A stretch of 64,000 nucleotides of DNA, from assembly GCF_030463535.1 (NCBI RefSeq), contig NC_132878.1:37640261-37704260 (forward strand), written 5' to 3'. Both the position numbers and the translations under genes were made by a program. Positions 58,044 through 64,000 of this stretch are shown here, in pieces; positions within the stretch are counted from its first letter, which is position 1, and every line of letters begins with the position of its first letter. Under the pieces are notes generated by a model. That model made no database searches. It was not told the DNA's origin and saw only the letters and a list, made by a program, of their open reading frames with translations. Source of the stretch: Salminus brasiliensis. Lineage: Eukaryota; Chordata; Actinopteri; Characiformes; Bryconidae.

Positions 58044-59712
58044 TTCTCTTTCTCTTTCTTTCTTTGTCTGTCTCGCGGATCCTCTTTGCCAAAGCCTGGA
58101 TATGAGGAGATCAACCCAGAGTGGAAGACTTCACTGGAGAAAAGAAAGAAAATAAAAGGTAACTGGGTCTGTAGAGGCGGGGTTTGTGATAGCGCTTTGT
58201 TAAAAGATCACAGGGAGTCAGTGCCAAACATTAAAGGCCACTAACTGAGAGTGTTATCAAAGTGTGCAGGCCTGCTGACCGGGCAACAAAGGATGATCCC
58301 CACTGAGGAAGGTTCTTTTATTTATTTATTTATTCATTTATTTATATTTGAGAAAGAAAGTTAAGTGTGGTAAGAAGTGAAAGATATAGGCCCAAATGCT
58401 TTATTGTTTACATAGTTTGTATAGACTATGATCCAAAAGATCCCTCTAAGCTTAGATACTACTGCATACAGAAGTCAATATGGAGATCACAATACTCTGC
58501 ATGCATTACACTCTGCCCAAGTTTTCTTGGAAGATGTGGGTATTCAGTCTGGGTTTGAAGCAAGCGAGCGAGCGGGTGAGCAAGCGAGCGACTCTGCCGT
58601 TTGGACACCCGGGAGAAGTTCGTTCTACCGCTTCGGTGTCAAGACAGAAAAAAGCCTGGACGCTCATCTTCTGTGGATCCTAAAGGATGGCGGCTCAAAC
58701 CATACTTGAAGCTGGATTAGCTCTTTGTACAGGTTGGGTTTTGACCACTGCCATCAAGTTTGGAGGGGCTGGTTCATTCTTGGTCCATTCTTTAGCATCA
58801 GCCTTTTGAATCTAATATGGGCATCTATAAGAAGCCAGTGAAGGGGGCGCAGCAGAGAAGTTGCATGACTGAACTTAGAAACATTGAAGTCGTGCCGCCG
58901 CATTCTGGATCAGTTGCAGGGGCCTGATGGTGCGAATAGGAAGACCAGCCAGAAGGGAGTTGAAGTTGTCGAGTCTTGAAATGGCAAGAGACTGAAAAGG
59001 GCACCTGTGTGGACTTTCTGGAGAGGAAGGGTTAAATTCTCTGTATATTGTAGAGGAGAAATATGCATGGCAGAGTCCGGTCACATATTTTACAGCATAT
59101 ATTTATACTGAATACTGAGAACTATAACATTTTTAAGGCCTTGGTGTTTTCCATAAAATACTTCAGGTTGCGCTGCACCCACACTTCTCAAACTATCAAC
59201 TACATCTTTTCCTGTTTTTATTTATTTTTTTTTTTTCATTTCTTTTTTTATAATTAATTTATTTTTTTATGGACCATGTACAAAAGCATACCCTGCATTT
59301 CTGTCTTGTCAGAGTCTAATAGACAGGAAATAAATGACAGGCTGCATGTTTATTTCTGTAATAATACCTTTTAAACACAGACGCGAGCACACACCTTCTC
59401 ACGCAGCTCAGTAAGTTATTCACAGTGTAGCTGCTGATGGAGACGACAGTGAAGGAGAGAACAGAGAGCTTTAATAAAGATCCTGTAACGGAGGTGTTAA
59501 ATTCACACTCTGACATTTTGATCAGACACTTTATATCACACATTTTCATAATGCAGCGGCAGCTGCACCTCCACTCCCCAGTGCCCTCTGTCTGTCTGTC
59601 CTTTCTTCCCCTGCTATATATATATATATATATATGAATGAAACATGAATAAAATAAGACATTCATTAATAATATAAATGATATAAACACTCCCTCACTC
59701 TCACTCTCTCTC

Positions 59713-59746
<34 letters not shown>

Positions 59747-62236
59747 CAAGGAGCAGTATCAGTGTCTGATGGATGTGGGATGGTGGAGTGATCAAGCTCT
59801 GATCCTGGCTCGCTGCTCCGGCTCTCTCACCGTTTCTTCCGTGCGCTCTCTCTCTAACCTGCTGGGAAAATCCTGCGAGTGGTTCGAACCCTCTCCCCGG
59901 GTCACGTCTGCGCATGACGGGGGCTTCCTCAGCCTTGAGGTGTGTGGAATTAATTAATTAATTAATTAATTTATTTATTTTTTCTAATTACTGCACATGC
60001 CCTTCACAGGACCCTCTGTTGACCAAGACATCTGCAAACTAACATATGAGGACATTGGAAATGGACTAGATATATTTATACTAGCTATTCTGAGAGAAAG
60101 TCACACAACCTTCACCTGCTTTAACAGTCCTGTTCAGTCTGTCCCATGTTCAAAGGGGTGTTTAATCGAAAGATACAAAACACTGAGGGCAGTCTTTCTA
60201 AATGAATATATGAAGAAGAAAGTTCTGGTGAAAGAGCATACTGCAGAGTTTATTGCACTGTCAAAAGATTGTGGGAGCGTATTATTGTCCTCATGTTAGC
60301 CAGTGTTAAAGTCAACTTTCTGATCACTCAGATGTGTTGAATGGGGAAAGAAATATTGTTCCTGCAGGACACAGTGCTACACTCAAGCAGCAGACAGCAG
60401 TGCAAACAAACGGTACATAGAATTAAATACCAAAAACATCTAAATAATACTCCGAACTATACAACCGATGAGGACAGTAGAGACTAGACCAGTGTAACAT
60501 GGGTCCATATTGTCGTAATTAACCATCAGTGCACTTGTAATTAGGGGTCCAAGCACCAAATGCTTTTTTTATTTTTATTTTGATGTATCCTAGTGAGACA
60601 TTTACTATCACCTTTTCAGTTTTGAAAAGAATCGGCCACTGAAGGGTGTGACTTTGCATCTGAAACTGGATTCATTGGTGGATTTTGCAGTTGTGTTTTG
60701 AAATAAATGCATAGCACTTTTCAGACTAGGATTTTGATTTGATGGTAAATTATTAAAAAATGACTTTTGGCTCCAAATATCAAATTATTGTGGATTTGGC
60801 AATTCAGTTGTAAATTCAAAAATTGTTAATGTCAATTGGGAATCATATGAGGTGTGCAAAATCAGGCCCCTTTTAGGAATTTTAGGGGACGTCACAGCAT
60901 TTAATGAAACTGAATTAGTAGATTTAAAATATAGTATATAATTGATCATAATAGTGAAGACAATAGAGTTATAAAGTAACACGCATGCGCGCACACACAT
61001 GCTGTGATCAAATCTTGCAGCTTTGCATACTCCTTCACATCTGAGGAGCTTCATGAGGAGCCCCCTGGGATACTTTTCCAGCAGGCTTACAGGAGTTCCA
61101 CATATCCGGAGGCCTTGTTGTCAGCTGAAAGCTATTTGGTGAGCTACCGTTTCAAAGTTTGGGTTTGCGAAGGAATTCCTGTGTAGGCATCAACTTCACT
61201 ATTTATATTTGCGATATGTCTTTAAATGGCCAGATAAATAGCCTCAGCATTTGTTTGTAACAGTGTGCACATGCACTCATTGAGCAATTTATTAAGAAAA
61301 CCTGCACACCTCTTTATTCATGCAGTTATCTGATGAGCCACCTTTATGGCAACAGTGCAAACTCCTTCAGGTAATGTTCACATCAACCATCAGAGTCTCA
61401 CTGAATTTGAGAGTGGCATGATTGTTGGTGCCAGATAAACTGGTTTAAGCATTCCTAGAGCTGCTGGATTTTAGCTCAGTAGTCTCTAGAGTTTAGAATC
61501 AGATTGATTTACAAAAAAAAAAAATGGCCACTGAGCGTCAGTTCTTGGGGGATGAACATCCCTTGTTGATGAGAGAGGTCAACAGAGAATGGCCAGACTT
61601 CTTGGAGCTGACCGAAATGGCTACAGTCCACTTCAGCCAAGAACAGAAAGCTGAGGCTGCATTGGCTCAGCACAGGCTCACCAAATCTGGACAATTGAAT
61701 ACTGGAAAACCATAGCCTTATATGATGAATCTTGATTTCTACTGAGACACACAGGTGGTAGGGTCAAAATTTGGCTCCAACAGCTTGAATTTGTGGACTC
61801 AACCTGCCTTGTGTGAACAGTTCAGGTTGGTGGAGGAGGTGTAATGGTGTGGGGACAAAAAATACCAATTTGTGCATTGCTATGACCATGCACCCATGCT
61901 ACCTTCAGCATGATGATGCACCATCACGTTAATATAATAATTGTGATTAATTAACAACACGTTGAGCATCTTTTAGGCTCTAAAACTTGTACGTTGGAAT
62001 TAACGATCTGAATTTGATGGATGGAGCTAATGAAAGATAAAACTGCCGGTGGAATAAGGAGCATTGATAAACAAAGGCCATCGTCCGCGCTGCCACTGGG
62101 TATTTGTAGTGGTCTCCTATGTAATATATTGGTTCCCACCTGCTGTGGCAACACCATGAAGAAAAGCAGCCGCACCAATAAAGCCAGCGTCAAATTGAAT
62201 TGTTAGAGAGAAAGACGAACAGATGGAGGGAAACTT

Positions 62237-62304
<68 letters not shown>

Positions 62305-63492
62305 AAAGTTTGTTCTCCCCTGCAGCAGGTTCTTTTTCATCAGATGCTGCTGACTCCTTTAGTTTTTCTCTGGTGAAGAGAGTGATGTGACTGTGATATC
62401 CCCTTCCCTTTCCTTCTCTTTCTCTCACACGCACTCTCTCACTCCCCTCTATCTTTGTCTGCAGGGCATCATCATAAAGCTGCTTCATAGAGAAGAACAC
62501 CCCTGCTCTTATCTCATCCCTCTTTTATTATTTCATATCTGTCTTCAGGCTGGCGGTTTTTGGGCAAGAGTGGTATAACAAAGGGGAAGCTGGAGGGGAG
62601 GATGTGGGGAGTTGTGGGCGGGTGGCAAGGGTAGTGCAAGAGTAGATTTAAGAGGTGTGTGTCTGTGTGTGGGGAAGGAATCAACTTTGCATCCTCCTCT
62701 CTTGCTGTTTAACCCCCCCACCTTAAAAGGGTTGACAGAATGCCCCAAAGTGGGTGGCTCAGTGTTCTCTCAGTTGGAGGGTTTGAACATGTGGGTACTT
62801 TTGATTGGCTGGTTAGACCAGTGCTCTTGTAAAGATAATAATGTAATGACTGAAAAAAGACTGTATCTATGAGTAGAACTTGGAGAGAGAATCCTAAGGA
62901 GGCAAGATCACACTAGGCTCCTTTGGAGCAGCCAGGCTGTCTTACTTTATCTTACTTTTTACTATTATCTTTATCTTTTGCCTTGCTCACTTTAACCTTT
63001 CCTCTTATACTCTACAGGTAGATAATGCAGATATTATTCATATATGGCGTTTGCCTCTTTTATCTGTGTTGTAGCTTCATTGGTTAATTCATGGCCAGAC
63101 TGTATATATAGATACAGGATGTAGGTATGGAGTGAATGGTACAAATTAAAGAGGGTAAAGATTGCGTTTTGATAGTGATCTCTTTTTCCTTCTCCCTCTC
63201 TCTCTATCTCTTACTCTCATTCTCTCAGTGCGAGATAAAACTAGCTCAAAAGCGCTCCCGTGTGGAGAGCAGCGGCACCGGTGAAGAGGGAGATGACGGT
63301 GAGGAAGACTCCGACTCCGACGAAGAAGGCTCTGCGAAGGCTCGGTATTTTGGCTATGTGAAGCAGGGCCTATACTATGTGACGGAGATGGAGCGATTCG
63401 CACCACCAAGGAAGCGCCCTCGCACCGTCACCAAAAACTACCGACTGGTCAGCCTGAGGTCCACCACACCTGAGGAACTCTACCAGAGGAAG
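31511..63492 (+). CDS. nbas: NBAS, 5' part (exons 1-15), continues beyond window
   Basis: NBAS (neuroblastoma-amplified sequence) is a large ER-associated protein, a subunit of the NRZ (NBAS-RINT1-ZW10) syntaxin-18 tethering complex for Golgi-to-ER transport, and a nonsense-mediated decay factor. Exons: 31511-31603, 31883-31934, 32810-32846, 33117-33194, 35092-35139, 35714-35757, 43669-43802, 45369-45502, 48590-48688, 55075-55213, 55419-55484, 57471-57599, 58095-58158, 59746-59939, 63229-63492. All are GT-AG with consistent phase, giving 1575 nt = 525 codons. The human protein is about 2,370 residues, so some 78% lies to the right. The region is the N-terminal beta-propeller: WD-like strands such as SNGKLLAVVQDQCVEIR and DSTGTVRVFDLMGSEL. 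An acidic GEEGDDGEEDSDSDEEG stretch and a basic PPRKRPR follow. Introns 6 (7.9 kb) and 9 (6.4 kb) are the largest. Confidence 0.96.
31883..31934 (+). CDS. nbas: NBAS exon 2
   Basis: Encodes LRGFKEYSSSVIAKAVT. It follows acceptor TTTTGCAG and ends at donor GTATCA. Placed by phase and partial similarity to human NBAS. Confidence 0.85.
31969..32026. repeat. (TA)n microsatellite
   Basis: About 28 TA units shortly after NBAS exon 2. Confidence 0.96.
32810..32846 (+). CDS. nbas: NBAS exon 3
   Basis: A 37-bp exon encoding GPFRFILHYLWY, corresponding to the human '...LRQYIWYS' stretch. Acceptor ACTTTCCAG, donor GTAAGT. Confidence 0.88.
33117..33194 (+). CDS. nbas: NBAS exon 4
   Basis: Encodes SPSSSSLPPGLVRLAAKQIN then WQLVLA; the LVRL..KQINW core is diagnostic. 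Acceptor GCATTTCAG, donor GTGATG. Confidence 0.93.
34572..34795 (+). mobile_element. SINE/MITE-like interspersed repeat
   Basis: Begins TTTATGGCATTTAGCTGACG then CTCTTATCCAGAGCGACTTA and ends near GTTATACACCAACAGCCA, a family widespread in teleosts. Partial relatives occur at 1901-1960, 16196-16245 and (reverse) 49042-49076. Class left open. In NBAS intron 4. Confidence 0.65.
35024..35073. repeat. (CT)n microsatellite at NBAS exon 5 acceptor
   Basis: About 25 CT units upstream of the exon 5 splice acceptor. Confidence 0.95.
35092..35139 (+). CDS. nbas: NBAS exon 5
   Basis: Encodes SNGKLLAVVQDQCVEI, almost identical to human NBAS. A 50-bp (CT)n tract ends about 19 bases before the exon and probably serves as an extended polypyrimidine tract. 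Confidence 0.96.
35714..35757 (+). CDS. nbas: NBAS exon 6
   Basis: Encodes RSARDDFGSVIGKCQ. Acceptor CTCTTAAG, donor GTAGAG. It is followed by the 7.9-kb intron 6. Confidence 0.94.
37396..37443. repeat. (TTTA)n microsatellite
   Basis: About 11 TTTA units in NBAS intron 6. Confidence 0.93.
37701..37978. repeat. Long polypyrimidine tract
   Basis: About 280 bases that are mostly C and T on the plus strand (CTCTCT, CTCACT and TCCC mixtures). Capable of triplex formation. In NBAS intron 6. Confidence 0.8.
41113..41567. mobile_element. TTAA-flanked MITE, copy 3, with insert
   Basis: TTAAAGCAACATTATGTAGC at the left and ATATTGTTGCTTTAA at the right match the ends of the 4544-4734 element. A separate SINE-like block (about 41160-41440, GGTGGGCCAGCGGTCTAATC...) sits inside. 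Confidence 0.55.
41660..42455 (-). mobile_element. Decayed Tc1-type element, interrupted by LINE tail
   Basis: Begins TGCAAAAGTTTGGACACTTG and carries antisense transposase pieces. A minus-strand stretch at 42198-42452 reads SGTPRKLSKRTARMLVRQAN, the second helix-turn-helix region of a Tc1-like transposase. A LINE-type tail (42110-42206, GGGACTAATAAAG then TTATC repeats) splits it. In NBAS intron 6. Confidence 0.75.
43669..43802 (+). CDS. nbas: NBAS exon 7
   Basis: Encodes VPKDPSPQWRKVAWSHDCTL then LAYADSTGTVRVFDLMGSEL, a clear beta-propeller blade. Acceptor GCCCATAG, donor GTAAGA. Confidence 0.97.
44495..44807 (-). mobile_element. DNA-transposon remnant
   Basis: Contains phrases such as CCACATTCCAAAAGTGTTCT then GTTGGGTTCAGATCCA and GAAACCAGTTTGAGA, typical of antisense fish Tc1/mariner-type transposase genes. 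No frame is open. It runs directly into the (GT)n tract. In NBAS intron 7. Confidence 0.6.
44808..44887. repeat. (GT)n microsatellite
   Basis: About 40 GT units, among the longest dinucleotide tracts in the window. Confidence 0.97.
45369..45502 (+). CDS. nbas: NBAS exon 8
   Basis: Encodes AVSFPGDFSYAAAGLIFLEY then TASAQWSAELLVITYGGQLK. Acceptor TTCAATCAG after a T/C-rich tract, donor GTAAAC. Confidence 0.97.
45628..47199. mobile_element. Internally deleted Tc1-type element with nested array
   Basis: Left end CTGCACAAGTTTGGGCACTC, right end CCCAAACTGTTGCATGCCAC. The interior up to about 46310 matches the non-coding end of a common fish Tc1 family (CTAACAAGCAAATTAAGGTC, AATCTTGCTTAAAATGTTGA). 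The middle holds the telomere-like array at 46400-46850. In NBAS intron 8. Confidence 0.6.
46400..46850. repeat. Telomere-like (CCCTAA-type) degenerate array
   Basis: CCTAACC/CCTAATCC hexamer-like units arranged as about 54-base monomers and 108-base dimers (CCCTAATCCTAACCTTAACC then CCAACCCAAAACCTAGTTC...). It is open in frames on both strands because the period is divisible by 3 and stops are rare; not a gene. Confidence 0.88.
48055..48084. repeat. (TAATA)n microsatellite
   Basis: About six 5-base units in NBAS intron 8. Confidence 0.9.
48590..48688 (+). CDS. nbas: NBAS exon 9
   Basis: Encodes SMGTNQGFQESHTFSFSNHY then CNGVTVAIYHPGH. Acceptor GACCTTCAG, donor GTGAGT. It precedes the repeat-filled intron 9. 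Confidence 0.96.
49280..49720 (-). mobile_element. Tc1/mariner-type remnant
   Basis: ACTGATCACCCGTAATGTTA then CCACCACTTACCTAAT at the left, ATCAATGAGCCTTAGGTGCC then CATGACCCTGTCGCTGGTTC in the middle, and CCACCCCTTGACAGATGCC at the right. Same family as the remnant at 15840-16175. Internally deleted, no open frame. Confidence 0.7.
50560..51510. repeat. 68-bp array with direct and inverted units
   Basis: Units of about 68 bases beginning AAGACAGGCTAACTCTGGCT and containing TTTAACTCAGGCTTAAACAG. The same phrases occur reversed (AGCCTGTCTTAGTCTGAGTT). A retrotransposon-tail-like block (50786-50935, AAGTCAAGTCAAG...TTTTATTGTCATTTCAACTA) interrupts it. In NBAS intron 9. Confidence 0.85.
52361..54850. 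repeat. 21-bp minisatellite, about 118 copies
   Basis: Head-to-tail 21-base units of two main kinds, GCTGTGTTTCGCAACTGCGG+A and GCTGTGTTTCACCACTACAG+T, plus variants (GTTGTG..., GCTGGG..., ...CACCTGCGGA). The period is almost perfectly kept over 2.49 kb. As 21 is divisible by 3 and the unit lacks stops in several frames, open frames of up to about 819 (plus) and 740 (minus) codons appear. They encode only 7-residue repeats and sit inside NBAS intron 9 between well-supported exons. Edge units are the most diverged. Confidence 0.97.
55075..55213 (+). CDS. nbas: NBAS exon 10
   Basis: Encodes RLLLVGGCESSDSNSSRATR then CGITAWRVLSGSPYYKQVTS, matching the LLLVGGCE and AWRVLSGSPYYKQVT motifs of NBAS. 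Acceptor CTCTTAG, donor GTAAGG. Confidence 0.97.
55419..55484 (+). CDS. nbas: NBAS exon 11
   Basis: Encodes SQRRGLFRMPSFRLFARQNN then EQ. It is diverged but in phase on both sides and collinear with the human segment. Acceptor CTGTCCAG, donor GTAATT. Confidence 0.88.
55878..56290 (+). mobile_element. MITE-like fish transposon, copy A
   Basis: Contains GGGTATTAAAAAGAGTTTAT, GATGTTGGATGATCACCACC and CTAGCCCACACCTGGCATTA, typical of a common non-autonomous fish DNA element. In NBAS intron 11. Confidence 0.65.
56640..56945. mobile_element. Tc1-type terminal remnant
   Basis: GTGAGTAGAAGATGAACTGA near the start and GGGGTGCCCAAACCTTTGCA then TGCCAT at the end belong to the same family as 4118-4235 and 45628-47199. 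Heavily deleted. Confidence 0.65.
56950..57295 (-). mobile_element. MITE-like fish transposon, copy B, inverted
   Basis: Reverse orientation of the same family as 55878-56290: GGGCTAGAGGGGTATAAAGC, GAGCAGTGGAACTGTGTTCT, and terminus GTGTCCCAATACTTTTGTCC. The two copies form a spaced inverted pair in one intron. Confidence 0.65.
57426..57462. repeat. (GT)n microsatellite at NBAS exon 12 acceptor
   Basis: About 18 GT units ending eight bases before exon 12. Confidence 0.95.
57471..57599 (+). CDS. nbas: NBAS exon 12
   Basis: Encodes DGVFRMSVSPDASTLAVIHF then SGTLSLWDVPSLKQRSSW, a WD40-like blade. A (GT)n tract ends nine bases before the exon (acceptor GCGGACTCAG). Confidence 0.96.
57992..58064. 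repeat. (TC)n microsatellite before NBAS exon 13
   Basis: About 36 TC units with TTTC interruptions, ending some 30 bases before exon 13. Confidence 0.95.
58095..58158 (+). CDS. nbas: NBAS exon 13
   Basis: Encodes PGYEEINPEWKTSLEKRKKI then K, matching human PGYDDLNPDW. The acceptor CCAAAG follows a 70-bp (TC)n tract ending about 30 bases upstream. Donor GTAACT. Confidence 0.92.
58560..59080 (-). mobile_element. LINE reverse-transcriptase fragment
   Basis: The minus-strand stretch reads SRLDNFNSLLAGLPIRTIRP then LQLIQNAAARL, the conserved SRLDYCNSLLAGLP..LQ.IQNAAARL segment of fish non-LTR reverse transcriptases. It is truncated and flanked by non-coding sequence. In NBAS intron 13, antisense to the gene. 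Confidence 0.8.
59615..59635. repeat. (TA)n microsatellite
   Basis: About 10 TA units in NBAS intron 13. Confidence 0.93.
59715..59743. repeat. (GT)n microsatellite abutting NBAS exon 14
   Basis: About 14 GT units that run directly into the splice acceptor AG of exon 14. Confidence 0.96.
59746..59939 (+). CDS. nbas: NBAS exon 14
   Basis: Encodes DKEQYQCLMDVGWWSDQALI and on to LLGKSCEWFEPSPRVTSAHD. A (GT)n microsatellite abuts the acceptor (..GTGTGTAG), leaving no ordinary polypyrimidine tract next to it. The donor GTGTGT is itself GT-rich. Confidence 0.95.
61260..61925 (+). mobile_element. Decayed Tc1-like transposase gene
   Basis: Sense-strand phrases GTGGCATGATTGTTGGTGCC, TTGTTGATGAGAGAGGTCAA, AATGGTGTGGGGA and CAGCATGATGATGCACCA match a common fish Tc1-like transposase. 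Large deletions and frameshifts destroy the reading frame. In NBAS intron 14. Confidence 0.75.
61960..62215. other. Unique block in NBAS intron 14, candidate conserved element
   Basis: Non-repetitive sequence with adjoining Fox-like and Sox-like sites in ATTGATAAACAAAGGCC (about 62064-62080) and TTAATTAACAA nearby. No coding frame is supported. The regulatory role is inference. Confidence 0.35.
62241..62302. repeat. (GT)n microsatellite
   Basis: About 31 GT units in NBAS intron 14. Confidence 0.97.
63229..63492 (+). CDS. nbas: NBAS exon 15 (last in window)
   Basis: Encodes CEIKLAQKRSRVESSGTGEE, an acidic run, then ARYFGYVKQGLYYVTEMERF and a basic PPRKRPR before RSTTPEELYQRK. Acceptor TCTCTCAG, donor GTGGGT. 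The gene continues to the right. Confidence 0.97.
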
Positions 63493-63888
63493 GTGGGTTG
63501 GGTGGAGGGTTTTGGTAGAGCTGTACTCTGTGACTAGGTGCTCTCAAGCTTTTTGAGCACTCTCTCACACTTAACTCAGATGCGAAACTATTATTATGAC
63601 TGATTATAATGAATGAATGATACAACACTACCTACACCATATTTTGGGTCTCCCTCTACACACCCCCACCCCCCCACCTCCAGCACCTTTTAAGCGCTTC
63701 AGACATCAGTAAGAGTTCTGTAATAAACAGCTTTAGAATATATGACTTTCCTACTTTCCATGGGGTGCCCCAAGCCATTGGGAGGTGAGGGTAAATGTCC
63801 TAATATCAGCTGGTATTGACTGGGTACAATAGTCTTATAACCATATACCATTATTTTCTGTGGGCGGGTGGGAGAGGGACACAAACTA

Positions 63889-63920
<32 letters not shown>

Positions 63921-64000
63921 CACAAGATAGAGAGGACGGAAAGGAGAGTTGGAAAAGAGAGGAGAACACAAAGGCCCTTGTTAGTAGTTCTGTCAGCAAA
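63493..64000. other. NBAS intron 15, start
   Basis: Intronic sequence to the window edge with a (GT)n(GA)n tract at about 63892-63920. No further exon before the end. Confidence 0.7.

Overview
The window is vertebrate nuclear DNA, almost certainly from a teleost fish. It holds small GT-AG exons in long introns, abundant AC/AT/GA microsatellites, and many decayed Tc1/mariner-type transposons of the kinds common in bony fish. Some repeat families look ostariophysan (characin, catfish or knifefish group), but that is a weak inference. No bacterial features, rRNA, tRNA or CRISPR array were seen.

Layout. (1) 1 to about 16.3 kb is intergenic DNA downstream of DDX1. It has no recognisable gene, two minisatellites (33-bp and 45-bp units), many microsatellites, transposon remnants and some unique-looking stretches that could be conserved non-coding elements. 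(2) 30712 down to 16602 on the minus strand is a complete 25-exon DDX1 gene. I rebuilt it codon by codon: 2223 coding bases, 740 residues plus stop, the same length as I recall for human DDX1. Its DEAD box reads DECD. Its last intron carries a Tc1 element with an intact 335-residue transposase and one damaged end. (3) 30713-31510 is the 0.8-kb divergent DDX1/NBAS promoter interval, with a GAATCG-rich inverted repeat and a CRE-like site. (4) 31511 to the right edge on the plus strand is the 5' part of NBAS: exons 1-15, 525 codons, the N-terminal beta-propeller region. The gene continues past the window.

NBAS introns hold the most unusual DNA. Intron 9 carries a 2.5-kb array of about 118 copies of a 21-bp unit. 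It is stop-free in several frames on both strands and so mimics proteins of 700-800 residues. It also carries a 68-bp array containing inverted units. Intron 8 has a telomere-like CCCTAA-type array nested in a Tc1 remnant. Several exons have 3' splice sites built from, or lying close to, microsatellites.

The genes. DDX1 is an RNA helicase/unwindase with a SPRY insertion, acting in RNA processing, tRNA ligation and DNA-damage responses. NBAS is a subunit of the NRZ (NBAS-RINT1-ZW10) tether for Golgi-to-ER transport and also acts in nonsense-mediated decay. The two lie head to head, as in other vertebrates, where MYCN lies beyond DDX1. MYCN itself is not in this window. I found no new multi-gene system; the novelty lies in repeat architecture, nested transposons and the DDX1 motif change.
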